64,000 nt of DNA from Opitutales bacterium. GTDB lineage: Bacteria > Verrucomicrobiota > Verrucomicrobiia > Opitutales > Oceanipulchritudinaceae. The DNA is taken from positions 46,764-110,763 of the forward strand of contig JAFIGH010000003.1 in the NCBI GenBank assembly GCA_020831525.1, read 5' to 3'. Shown here piece by piece: positions 15,533 to 23,672 of this stretch (positions within the stretch are counted from its first letter, which is position 1; each line of letters starts with the position of its first letter). The position numbers were made by a program, and so were the translations under genes. The notes beneath the pieces are model-generated. The model saw nothing but the letters and a program-made list of their open reading frames with translations. It was not told the origin of the DNA and searched no databases.

Positions 15533-15649
15533 GGTTACAACTTCCCCTTCCAATGACGACCGACGCGCGGACTCACCCGGCGGAAAAGAGATCGCGGAGT
15601 CTAATCGCGGCGAGTCCGGGCAATGTGCTGGTACCGTGGATGTCGGCGA

Positions 15650-16357
15650 CTACTCTTCCGCAGTCAGAATCTCCCGCAGGAACCGCGTGCGGTGTGCGGG
15701 ACTGCGGCCGTGGCGGCGGAGCGCGGCGCGGTGGGCACCGGTGCCGTAGCCGACGTGGCGCTCGAAACCGTAGACCGGATACTGCGGGGCGAGTTCACGC
15801 ATGAGCCGGTCGCGGGTGACTTTGGCGACGATGGAAGCGAGCGCGATGATGAGCGAACAAGCGTCGCCTTTGACAATCGCTTCGTGACGGTACGGGAAGT
15901 TCTTGAGCGGGAGTCCGTCGACGAGGACGCGGGCGGACGGCGGTGTGACGGCATCGAATAGCGGGCCGCCCGCGTCGTCGGTCGCGGGAACCGCGAGGTC
16001 TCCCCCGAGTCCCTCGACGGCGCGGGCCATGGCGAGCTTGGTAGCACCGAGGATGTTGACCGATTCGATTTCCGCGACGGACCCGGTGCCCGGGGCGAAT
16101 CGCAGAAGCGCCTGCCCGGCGGCGGCATCCATGCGGGCCAGAACGCCCTCCCGGATCTCTGCGGGGAGCACTTTGGAGTCGCGCGCGACGGCGGCGAGTT
16201 CGTGCAGTGCGTCGCCGCACAGGACTTCCGCGCGCACCGCCACGGCGGCAGCGACGACGGGCCCGGCGAGCGCTCCGCGTCCCGCCTCGTCGATGCCGAC
16301 GAGCCACGCCGCGCCTTTGAGGCGCGCGCGGTCGAACGCTAGCGGCGCGGCGTCCAC
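15650..16357 (-). CDS. rnhB: Ribonuclease HII
   Basis: 235 residues. RNase HII removes single ribonucleotides and RNA primers from DNA:RNA duplexes. The first active-site motif GIDEAGRGALAGPV lies near the N-terminus. SKVLPAEIRE (substrate-binding Ser-Lys), the Asp in VLVDGLPLKN, and ALASIVAKVTRDRLM supply the remaining conserved residues, and the C-terminus has the usual YGFERHVGYGTGAHRAAL. No ATG suits the N-terminus. A GTG at 16357, overlapping the last 19 bases of rnhC, gives a protein of normal length and was chosen. It lies directly downstream of rnhC on the same strand, so the two are almost certainly one operon. Confidence 0.9.
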   Translation of the reverse strand: MDAAPLAFDRARLKGAAWLVGIDEAGRGALAGPVVAAAVAVRAEVLCGDALHELAAVARDSKVLPAEIREGVLARMDAAAGQALLRFAPGTGSVAEIESVNILGATKLAMARAVEGLGGDLAVPATDDAGGPLFDAVTPPSARVLVDGLPLKNFPYRHEAIVKGDACSLIIALASIVAKVTRDRLMRELAPQYPVYGFERHVGYGTGAHRAALRRHGRSPAHRTRFLREILTAEE

Positions 16358-17334
16358 TTGGGCTTTTCGGGGACGGGCAGACCGAGGATTTCGTAGGCCG
16401 TCTTGAAGTGGACCTTGGCGAAATCCTTGAGCCGGTGGGCGCCGAGTTTGGAGACGAGTTCCTTGCCCTGCTCGCGCACGGCGGCGCTCGCGCCCTTGCG
16501 CAGCGGTTCGCCGAAATCCTTGCTCAGCTTGCCCATTTGCCGGACGAACTCCGCGCGCGCGCAGATGGAAGCCGCCGCGACGACGGGATCGTCCTCCGCC
16601 TTCGTGCGCATGCGCAGGTCGAAGTCGATGCCGTCCTTCTTCAACTGCTGCTGCGTGAGGGGCGCCTTGCTGAACTGGTCGACGAGCCCCCACTCCACTT
16701 GGCGCTCCTGCAGCGCGGCGGCGAGGGAGCGGGCGTGGTACCAGGCGAGTAGCTTGTTGAGGTTGGCGTTGGGCTTGGACATCAATTCGTTGTACCGCGC
16801 CATGCCGGCGAAGGTCTTTTTCACGACAACGCCCTTCGTCTTGAGGATGATCTTCTCGAGACGGAGAATGCTGCCGTCGGTGATGGCCTTGGAATCCTTC
16901 ACGCCCTCCTCGCGCCATTTGCGAACCATGTCGCCGTCGGCAATGACACAGCAGGAAACGAGCGGACCGAAGACATCGCCCTTGCCCGCCTCGTCGAGGC
17001 CGGCGTGGGGTTCGTAGTATTCCGGGTTGTGAAACTCCTCGTAACCGAGCTGGGGCGATTTCGTGACCTCGGGTTCGAGGATGTTCTGCACAAACGCCTG
17101 CGTGCCCTTGCCCTGGATAACGACCTTGCCGCTCTTGTAGGCGACGATGTTGATGCCCTCGTAGGGCGCCTTGAAGGCGAAGCGCGAGTGTGCGACGTCG
17201 TAGAAAGCGTAGAGCCGCTTGTCGCAGATCTTTTCGAGCGCTTCCAGCTGCCCCTCGTCGAGCTTGAGCGTGTAGGAGCTGAGGACCTTGGGTTCCTCCT
17301 CCGTCTCCGGCTTGCGTTTCTTCCATTTTGCCAT
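16339..17334 (-). CDS. rnhC: Ribonuclease HIII
   Basis: 331 residues from MAKWKKRKPE. An N-terminal TBP-like substrate-binding domain (residues ~15-100, YTLKLDEGQLEALEKICDK) precedes the catalytic domain with the RNase HIII signature LDEAGKGDVFGPL and later DPVVAAASICARAEFV. RNase HIII cleaves RNA:DNA hybrids. The Lys in DEAGKGD, where HII has DEAGRG, separates it from the downstream rnhB. The ATG at 17334 was chosen because the longer frame upstream is low-complexity Arg/Ala-rich. Overlap with rnhB implies co-translation. A HIII directly before a HII is unusual but both frames are intact. Confidence 0.92.
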   Translation of the reverse strand: MAKWKKRKPETEEEPKVLSSYTLKLDEGQLEALEKICDKRLYAFYDVAHSRFAFKAPYEGINIVAYKSGKVVIQGKGTQAFVQNILEPEVTKSPQLGYEEFHNPEYYEPHAGLDEAGKGDVFGPLVSCCVIADGDMVRKWREEGVKDSKAITDGSILRLEKIILKTKGVVVKKTFAGMARYNELMSKPNANLNKLLAWYHARSLAAALQERQVEWGLVDQFSKAPLTQQQLKKDGIDFDLRMRTKAEDDPVVAAASICARAEFVRQMGKLSKDFGEPLRKGASAAVREQGKELVSKLGAHRLKDFAKVHFKTAYEILGLPVPEKPKWTPRR

Positions 17335-17397
17335 GATGCGCCATTGTCCCGCCCTGCCCGCCTCACGCCAGAAAATTCTTGCGGCGCGGGCGGCGGC

Positions 17398-17450
17398 GCG
17401 CCCTCCATGGCGGGGTGTGCGCCGCAGGGTTGGAGGGCGCATTCCTGCGC
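17398..17450. repeat. Double hairpin between rnhC and the upstream secreted-protein gene
   Basis: A perfect 10-bp inverted repeat (GCGCCCTCCA at 17398-17407, TGGAGGGCGC at 17431-17440) encloses a 23-base loop. Its right arm overlaps a second small hairpin, GCGCATTCCTGCGC (17437-17450). It lies 32-84 bases beyond the stop of the lyase-like gene. It may end that transcript without a T tract, or be an intergenic repeat unit. Confidence 0.5.
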
Positions 17451-17481
17451 AGCCGAACTACCGGCGTGGCGGACAACACCT

Positions 17482-20073
17482 TTACTCCAACTCGACGAGA
17501 AGGCGGAGGAACGCGCGACCTGACGACGCATCGGGCGCGATTTCGTAAACCGTATGCGTTGATGTCGTTTCGACGGTCTGTATCGACTCCGGTGCGACCG
17601 GTGTCCATTGCGATGCGTCATTCGAAACGACGGGCGTCACGGTGGCTTGCCATGCGTCGTTGGCGACGCGGTAGCGAAAAGCCACAATCCCGTCTTCGGT
17701 GAGTACCTCGACGACGTCCGCGGCGGCGGATTCCGCCGGGTCCAAGCCCATTGCGTATTTGACGAGGTTCTGAATGTTGTCGCCTGACGGATTGGCGGAG
17801 GGGCTCTGTTCGGCGGCGGAAAGATCGCGGCCCGTTATCCAGTCCGCGTAGGAGCCGGGCAGTATCTCCGCCGGTTCAAAGACGGCGTGCACCGTCATGT
17901 CGCGCACGACCCGCTCGAACGCGCGGTCCCACCCCGCGAATGTGTATCCCGGCGCCGCCGTTACCTCCGGGGCGGCGGCGGCTTCGCCGTAAGCAACGGT
18001 TTGGTCGGCGGCACCGGACTCGATGGTGCCCGCAGCTCCCGCCTCGAAGGTCACGGTGGCGTCCGGCGCGGTGTAGACAACGCCGTCATAAAGAATGTTG
18101 TCCGCCGAAAGCTCGTAGGTTCGCTCGCCCACCCGTATCTCCGCGTCCGCCACCCCGCCCCCGAGGTGCTCCACCGCAGGGTGTGCGCCGGAAGCCTGGA
18201 GCGTCATGACGACGAGGAAACTGCCGTCGCCGTTGCCTTCGACAAAGAGGTAGCGGTTGTCGAAGATCCGGGGGTTGGTGACGGGGTCTTCCGTGTCCAG
18301 CGTGCCGCCTTGACTGAGGATGTAGCCGTCGCCTCGGGGGCGGGTGCCGGTGGTTATGTTTGGTGTATCCCCTGGATGGAGGATGGTGCCCCGGAGCGTG
18401 GAACCATTGAAGCCGGTGATGGTGAAGGTGTTCCCGTCCACCGAAACGGTGTTCTCAAGAAAGGTCGGGATCTGCCAGTAGAGACCGTTGTTGGAGGTGT
18501 CGGCGACGACAAATACTGCGTCCGCCCCTGTCGCCGGTTTGTCATAGTCGGCCATAAACCAGCGCTTGTGGCCCCATGTGCCCACGCTGCTTGACGCCAT
18601 TTGCCCAATGGCGTGCCCGCCGCCGTCGGGTTTGACGAGCGGAGTGCCGATCACTAACCCCGTAAGGTTGTTGGATGACGTGAGTGTGTTGGGATTGCTT
18701 GGATAAACGGTGGGTTGATTGCGCCGGTTGGCGGGATTGTTTCGCCCCCCGCCGATGACAAACGGTGCCCCTGCCCCGATGACGCGGAACCCGAGGCCGT
18801 CGGCGCCGCTGTGCGCCTGGCCGAGGGCGTATCGCTTCGTCTTGAACTGGGCGAGGATGTCCGCCGGCCCCTCGTAGCCGTTGCGGAAAGTGAATACGCC
18901 AAGCCCGCTTGCATCGTCCGAAGCACGGTGCCAGTCCCAGTTTTCCAGCGGGTCCTGCGGTGCGATGTCGTCGGGATAGTAGAGGATCGACCAAAATGCG
19001 CCGTGGCGCACGCTGTCCCAGTTGCCGCCGTGCGGGGCGAGCGCGCCCATGAAGCGGTCGTACGCATGGCGCAGCGCGCCGCGGAAGTCCTCCGGCGCAT
19101 AAAAGAAGGCGAGCCCGTAGATGCCCTCGCCGCCGACGTGGGCGTTGTCATTCGACCAATCCGTCTTCACGCCGCCGGTTCCATACACATCGAGAGCGGT
19201 CGTCGTCCCGGCGAACCCCGTCCATGTCTTCCACTGCATGCGGGAGGTCGCACGGAGGTCCCGCGCCGAGTCGGCCCGCGCCGCCGCGACACCGTAGGGA
19301 CCGACAAACGAACCGAGGGCGTAGGCCGTGTAGCCGAACCCCTCGGGATTCCATCCGCGCGATTCGCCGTTCCCGGCGTTGCGGTTGAGGTAGTTGACGA
19401 CCCGATTGTGGGCCGAGACAGCGAGCGATTCGTCAAACGGGCTGTCCGTCGCAAGGAGGGCGATGCCCGCCGACGCACCGCGGTTGGCCTGCCAGTTACT
19501 GCCCGCGTCGTTCGCCTGCGAGGTTCCGCCGTGATTGACGATGACGGCGGCGATGTCGGCGAGCCGCTGCGAGGCCTCCGCGTTCAGGGCGGCATCCCAT
19601 GCCTCCGAGTTTGCGCAGAAATCATAGATGATGGCGAGTTCTTTGGCATAGGAGTAAAGGGATAGTCCGAAGGTGGACGTGGAGGCCCACCCGTTCCCGA
19701 TCACCGCAAACGCCGCGAGAACGTCGTCACGCGCATCCTCCGCATAGCTCTCGTCACCCGTGAGGATGTAGAGCTTGGCCGAACCGCGCGCCCGCATGAG
19801 CAGCGATCCCCCGTTGGATTCGTTCGTGAACCGGTAGAAGTCCCCACGGTCACGGAAATCAATCAACGTCTGGAACATGCTCGCGTAGGGCTCGCGGTCG
19901 AGCCGCTCACGGATGTCATCCAGATCCTCCGCGGAAAAAAACAACCGGGGATGGTCCGCCGCGGAGGCAGCGGCAGTTGTGCCGCTCACATGGAACGCGC
20001 ACAAAGCGAGAAAGAAACATGCGCGCGGCAAAAACGAGCCGGGCGTCCGGAAAATAACAGGGAAAAAATTCAT
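17482..20073 (-). CDS. Secreted heparinase/alginate-lyase-like polysaccharide lyase
   Basis: 863 residues with a signal peptide (basic start, then FFLALCAFHVSGTTAAASA). Residues ~40-330 resemble the alpha/alpha-barrel of heparinase II/III and alginate-lyase-like enzymes, starting HPRLFFSAEDLDDIRERLD and containing NWQANRGASAGIALLA. A beta-sandwich-like region follows. Near residue 740 an InlB-type B repeat (PGYTFAGWDRAFERVV, MTVHAVFEP) occurs, and the end has ADWITGRDL plus NLVKYAMGLDP, the C-terminal module shared with other secreted proteins in this window. The ATG at 20073 gives a clean signal peptide. The longer upstream frame is a shadow of the DUF3999 gene. The substrate cannot be assigned. 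Lyase activity is inferred from fold resemblance. Confidence 0.65.
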   Translation of the reverse strand: MNFFPVIFRTPGSFLPRACFFLALCAFHVSGTTAAASAADHPRLFFSAEDLDDIRERLDREPYASMFQTLIDFRDRGDFYRFTNESNGGSLLMRARGSAKLYILTGDESYAEDARDDVLAAFAVIGNGWASTSTFGLSLYSYAKELAIIYDFCANSEAWDAALNAEASQRLADIAAVIVNHGGTSQANDAGSNWQANRGASAGIALLATDSPFDESLAVSAHNRVVNYLNRNAGNGESRGWNPEGFGYTAYALGSFVGPYGVAAARADSARDLRATSRMQWKTWTGFAGTTTALDVYGTGGVKTDWSNDNAHVGGEGIYGLAFFYAPEDFRGALRHAYDRFMGALAPHGGNWDSVRHGAFWSILYYPDDIAPQDPLENWDWHRASDDASGLGVFTFRNGYEGPADILAQFKTKRYALGQAHSGADGLGFRVIGAGAPFVIGGGRNNPANRRNQPTVYPSNPNTLTSSNNLTGLVIGTPLVKPDGGGHAIGQMASSSVGTWGHKRWFMADYDKPATGADAVFVVADTSNNGLYWQIPTFLENTVSVDGNTFTITGFNGSTLRGTILHPGDTPNITTGTRPRGDGYILSQGGTLDTEDPVTNPRIFDNRYLFVEGNGDGSFLVVMTLQASGAHPAVEHLGGGVADAEIRVGERTYELSADNILYDGVVYTAPDATVTFEAGAAGTIESGAADQTVAYGEAAAAPEVTAAPGYTFAGWDRAFERVVRDMTVHAVFEPAEILPGSYADWITGRDLSAAEQSPSANPSGDNIQNLVKYAMGLDPAESAAADVVEVLTEDGIVAFRYRVANDAWQATVTPVVSNDASQWTPVAPESIQTVETTSTHTVYEIAPDASSGRAFLRLLVELE

Positions 20074-20153
20074 CGGGGAACGGGGGGAAAACACACAAGG
20101 TACAGGACATCCGCCCCGATGAAAGGAAAAAGCCAAAATTTTCGGCGATGTCG

Positions 20154-21557
20154 TTACGCGGCCCGCAGAATCCGCCAAATCCACACCGCCATGGCGACGG
20201 CGAGCAGGAGGAGAAGCGCGCCGAAGAGCGCCGGGAGCCAACGCTCCGTCCATGGTGTCGGCTCCTCGCGGAGACCGTCCCACGCGGGGTTGGGTGCGGG
20301 CGGACCGACATCCGCCGCGGGTATCGCGGCGAGGCTTGCGGGATCCGCGGTGAGAACGTCGGCCAATCCGTAGCGCGGGCGTTCGAGGGAGCGCCCGCCT
20401 GCGTAGAGGGTGTAGAAGCGGTCCGGCTCCGCGATGAAGATCATCTCCCGCCGATGCCATTCGAGGTGAACCGCTTCGAGCGGGAGCGGCGGATCGTCGT
20501 TGTTTTCGATGACAAGCCGGACGCATTCGAGGTGATCCGAAGCGAGTTCGATGCGCAGCGGGGTGCGCGGATCGTCCGGCGTGCGTTGCACCCGCCCACG
20601 CGCGCGCGAACGGAAAACGTCCGCCCCGGAAACCGCCTCCCGTGTCTCAACACGTACGTGGCGCGAGAGCACGGGCGTAGCGGTGACCAATTCTATTCGG
20701 TCGGCAGGCACCTGCGGGCAGCCAAGGTCGACGAAGCTCACGCGGCCTTCGGTGATCACCTCAACGGGCGAAAACACCCGCCGGTACCACACCGCGGGCA
20801 CCTTGGCGGCGGCGGCGGACTCCCCGACGATCCGGTCCACCCGGGGCACGGCGCCGCCGGGAAAGTCGCGCAAGGAGATTGTCCGGTCGCCCCAGCGCAC
20901 GTCCATGCCGCGGCCGTTTCCGGTATCCGGCACATCCATCCGCACGCGGAACCACCGGGTATCCGTCGGAGCAAATTCGATACGGTTCCGCCGGAAATCA
21001 TAGCGCGACGAGAGATCAAAAAACAGCCCCTCGCCCAACAACGCCCACGCGTCGCCGTCCACCGAGGATTCTACGGCGACGCGCCGCTGGAAATCGCGCG
21101 ACCGCGTCTCGAAACGCAGGGCGCGGAGCGGCGGCGCATCACGCTCCGCGCGCAGGACGAGCTTCTCATAGCCGTCCCCTTCGGTGTAGTCGACAATCTC
21201 CATCGGGGTCATTCGGACGGCCTCTTCCGCCCCGGATTGGCGCGCGATCACGTACGGCACTTCCGTTCCGCGGTCGTCGAGGAGCCGCAGCGTCTTCTGT
21301 CCGGCCCCCGCCGCCTCCAGCCAGTCGGGCGAAAGGACGACGCGCACCGGACCCGGCCGGGCGACCTCGGTGCCGATCTCCGCCACAAGGGATGAAACCA
21401 CCGGAATCTCCACAGCGGCGAGGACCGGCGCAACAGTGAGGGCGGCGGCGGATGCCAAGTGCCTTGCCGTCGTCCGGAAAACGTCCGCGGAACCCAGCGC
21501 GGAACGTCGTAATCGTTCGCGGCTGCTTCCGGCCGCCGCCTTAAGGTTTCGCTTCAT
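20154..21557 (-). CDS. DUF3999-family membrane-anchored protein
   Basis: 467 residues. A signal-like N-terminus (HLASAAALTVAPVLAAV) is followed by an extracytoplasmic beta-rich region with repeats of the form LRALRFETRSRDFQRRVAVE and RVDRIVGESA. A C-terminal transmembrane helix (ALFGALLLLLAVAMAVWIW) and a short basic tail complete the protein. Organisation and neighbour match the DUF3999 family, which occurs beside DUF2339 proteins. The ATG at 21557 overlaps the DUF2339 gene by 17 bases, so they are co-translated. An in-frame start 12 codons upstream is possible. Function is unknown. The pair is probably an envelope complex. Confidence 0.75.
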   Translation of the reverse strand: MKRNLKAAAGSSRERLRRSALGSADVFRTTARHLASAAALTVAPVLAAVEIPVVSSLVAEIGTEVARPGPVRVVLSPDWLEAAGAGQKTLRLLDDRGTEVPYVIARQSGAEEAVRMTPMEIVDYTEGDGYEKLVLRAERDAPPLRALRFETRSRDFQRRVAVESSVDGDAWALLGEGLFFDLSSRYDFRRNRIEFAPTDTRWFRVRMDVPDTGNGRGMDVRWGDRTISLRDFPGGAVPRVDRIVGESAAAAKVPAVWYRRVFSPVEVITEGRVSFVDLGCPQVPADRIELVTATPVLSRHVRVETREAVSGADVFRSRARGRVQRTPDDPRTPLRIELASDHLECVRLVIENNDDPPLPLEAVHLEWHRREMIFIAEPDRFYTLYAGGRSLERPRYGLADVLTADPASLAAIPAADVGPPAPNPAWDGLREEPTPWTERWLPALFGALLLLLAVAMAVWIWRILRAA

Positions 21558-23556
21558 GGGATGTCTTTTTCGTTTTCTGCGGCTCCACCACATCCTTGAA
21601 GCGGTGGTAGAGAAACGAGCCCGCGATCATGAGGATGCCGAGCGCGATGCTGGACAGGATGCGGAACGGTGTCGCCGCCTCCGCCATATCCACAAGGAGC
21701 ACTTTGCCGAGGGTGACCGCGAAAAGAACGATGGCGACCCAGCGCGTCGTGCGCTGGCGCGCGCGGAAGCCGATGCCCATGAGAACGATGGAGAAGAGTG
21801 CCCAGATCACGGAAAGCGCGGCGGGCGCGGCGGCGGGCGAATGGGTGAGAAAGAAGCCCTGCGTTTCCATATTGAGGACGGCAAAGAGATGCGCCCCCGT
21901 CGCGGCGGCGAGGAACCCCGCGGCATTGCCGCTCCCCTCCCCGTCCCGCGCCTTCACCCGCCAAAGCGCGGCGAGTCCGCCCGTTACCGCCGCGGCGATC
22001 AGCAGCCGCACACCCGCACGGTCCCCCCAACCCTCGGCGAAGCCGGACGCAAATCCCTCGAAAGCGAACAAGACGGGGTAGTCGTAGGTGTAGAGTCGCA
22101 ACACCGCCGCGACGGCAAGAAGGAGCGCCATGAAAAACACCCAGCGGTTGCCGAGGCGGGTGCCCGCCCATGCCATGGCACCGGCGGCAAGCGCCCAGAA
22201 GACCGTGATCCACGGCCCCGAAAAGACGAGCGGAATGGTCAGGCCCGTGAAGAGAATGCCCTTCACGAGGCACACCGTGAACGCGCCCTCCGCGCCGGGC
22301 CGGCGCCGGACCAGCCATGCGCCCAGTCCCGTGAAGAACGCCGCGTAGACGAGTGTGAGGACCCCGCCCGCCTCAATGGAATACCGATCCGCGATCCACG
22401 CCAACCCGAATGCCGTCGCGGCGGCGGTATTGGGGACCACCAGCCACCATGCGTCCGGCCCCGGCGCTTTGTCCTTGCGGATCGCATACAGCACCGGCGC
22501 GGCCGCGTAGGTGAAGAACACGAAGTTTGAGAAACCCAGCCCCCACCAGAAGTCGTCAATGCGCGAGGTGGAGAAAAACCAGACGGCATAGACAAGCCAT
22601 GTGGCCGCCGCCCCGAGGTAGTGCAACAGGCCCCATTGCCGGAAAAACGAGATACCCAGCACACCGGCGTTGAGGATCGCCAGATAGAGCAGGAAACCGG
22701 GCGTCGAGGGATCGTCCGGCTGGATGAGGACGGGTGTGAGAAAACCGCCCACAAGGCCCAGCACGGCGAGCCAGCGGTTGTTGTAAACCACGGCGAGCGT
22801 CCCCGCGAGCGCCGTCACCGCCGCCATGAGGATAAAGGCGGGCGCGGGAGGCAGGATGCCGTACATCGCGTAGCCCGCGAAGGTGGCGAAATAATAAGTG
22901 ACAACGCCCCCGCCCGCCAGCGTCAGCCCGAAGGGAGCGTAACCCCTGCGCCGGAAAACCTCGCCCGCCGCGAGCACCGCCGTCCCGCCGAGGTAGGTCA
23001 TCAGCACCCGCATGGGCGGACTCACCCACCCCTGCTGGAAGGAATATTGGAGAAAGTAACCCACCCCGAGCACCATCACCACAATCCCCGCGATGAGCAG
23101 ACCCCGCTGCCCCACCCGCGCCTCCGTCAGGACAGGCGCGAATGCCGGCGGCGGCACGGACGCTCCCGCCAGGCGCCTCACGCCGGTCTGCGGCGCCCCG
23201 GCCGCCGTCCGCGGCCTTGCCGCAGGCGGCCGTGGGGATTCCCGCCTTTCCGCGTCGGGCGGAACCGCCGTTGTTCCATGAGTGCCGTCCGGAGCCGGGG
23301 CGGACGGCGACGCGACGCCCTTGCCCGGCGCCGCTTCCGCCGCTTTCGCCGGTCGGACCGCCGCGTCTCCCTTGGACGGCGTCCCCTCCCCGCCCATGCG
23401 CGCCTCTACTCGACGCAGGCGGTCGCGAAGCTCGAGCGTCACGCGCTGCAGGTCGCCCAGACGGTTCAGGGCCACCGCCAGCATCAGCACCGGCGCAAGG
23501 ACGACGCCAAGGACAATGAGAACAAGCACGGTATCGGAAGGGCTCAGGTGGATCAT
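21541..23556 (-). CDS. DUF2339 polytopic membrane protein
   Basis: 671 residues from MIHLSPSDTVLV. An N-terminal membrane helix leads into a short coiled coil (LGDLQRVTLELRDRLRRVEA), then a Pro/Ala-rich linker (~60-170), then some 20 hydrophobic segments to the end, the layout of the DUF2339 family. Examples include GLLIAGIVVMVLGVGYFLQY and LVGGFLTPVLIQPDDPSTPG, the latter a well-conserved family motif. The start at 23556 was preferred because residues before it are not membrane-like. The role is unknown, though DUF2339/DUF3999 pairs are widespread envelope proteins in Gram-negative bacteria. Confidence 0.82.
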   Translation of the reverse strand: MIHLSPSDTVLVLIVLGVVLAPVLMLAVALNRLGDLQRVTLELRDRLRRVEARMGGEGTPSKGDAAVRPAKAAEAAPGKGVASPSAPAPDGTHGTTAVPPDAERRESPRPPAARPRTAAGAPQTGVRRLAGASVPPPAFAPVLTEARVGQRGLLIAGIVVMVLGVGYFLQYSFQQGWVSPPMRVLMTYLGGTAVLAAGEVFRRRGYAPFGLTLAGGGVVTYYFATFAGYAMYGILPPAPAFILMAAVTALAGTLAVVYNNRWLAVLGLVGGFLTPVLIQPDDPSTPGFLLYLAILNAGVLGISFFRQWGLLHYLGAAATWLVYAVWFFSTSRIDDFWWGLGFSNFVFFTYAAAPVLYAIRKDKAPGPDAWWLVVPNTAAATAFGLAWIADRYSIEAGGVLTLVYAAFFTGLGAWLVRRRPGAEGAFTVCLVKGILFTGLTIPLVFSGPWITVFWALAAGAMAWAGTRLGNRWVFFMALLLAVAAVLRLYTYDYPVLFAFEGFASGFAEGWGDRAGVRLLIAAAVTGGLAALWRVKARDGEGSGNAAGFLAAATGAHLFAVLNMETQGFFLTHSPAAAPAALSVIWALFSIVLMGIGFRARQRTTRWVAIVLFAVTLGKVLLVDMAEAATPFRILSSIALGILMIAGSFLYHRFKDVVEPQKTKKTSHEAKP

Positions 23557-23622
23557 AGTACCCGCTGCCAGTGTCTGCACCGCGCTCCCGCCATGGCAAG
23601 CCTGCATAGGACGGCGCGCTCA

Positions 23623-23652
23623 TTTCGCTCCGGACACGCTCCGGCTACGAAA
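23623..23652 (-). terminator. Hairpin 20 bases after the giant secreted-protein gene
   Basis: On the minus strand TTTCG...CGAAA encloses a second stem CCGGA/TCCGG. It sits just after the stop at 23673. It lacks a clear T tract but is well placed to end the 10-kb transcript. Confidence 0.45.
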
Positions 23653-23672
23653 GGTATCCCCGCGCACCGTGT

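Larger units (their letters stand above)
2631..15539. mobile_element. Compact Mu-like transposable-phage element
   Basis: This is a self-contained block with a leftward repressor, a rightward cassette including tape-measure, portal/protease, MuA-like transposase and MuB-like ATPase, and related inverted sequences at both sides. The proposed ends read TG...CA. The left begins TGACACTGGACAAAAA at 2631. The complement of the right begins TGTAACCGGACAAAAA at 15539. The 5-bp flanks (GACAC and ACTTC) are not identical, so no target duplication supports these exact ends. The block lacks capsid, terminase, tail-tube, baseplate and lysis genes. Presence of a Mu-like element is well supported by its proteins, but the boundaries are tentative. 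Confidence 0.65.

Noticed and set aside
2626..15544. Target-site duplication flanking the Mu-like element
   Set aside because: The 5-base flanks of the proposed ends are GACAC and ACTTC, which do not match.
15650..17344. A 564-codon minus frame covering both RNase H genes
   Set aside because: Only its last 235 codons are rnhB. The rest is rnhC read in the wrong frame.
17482..20526. An extended 1014-codon form of the lyase-like gene
   Set aside because: The first ~150 codons overlap the DUF3999 gene in another frame. The signal peptide starts at 20073.
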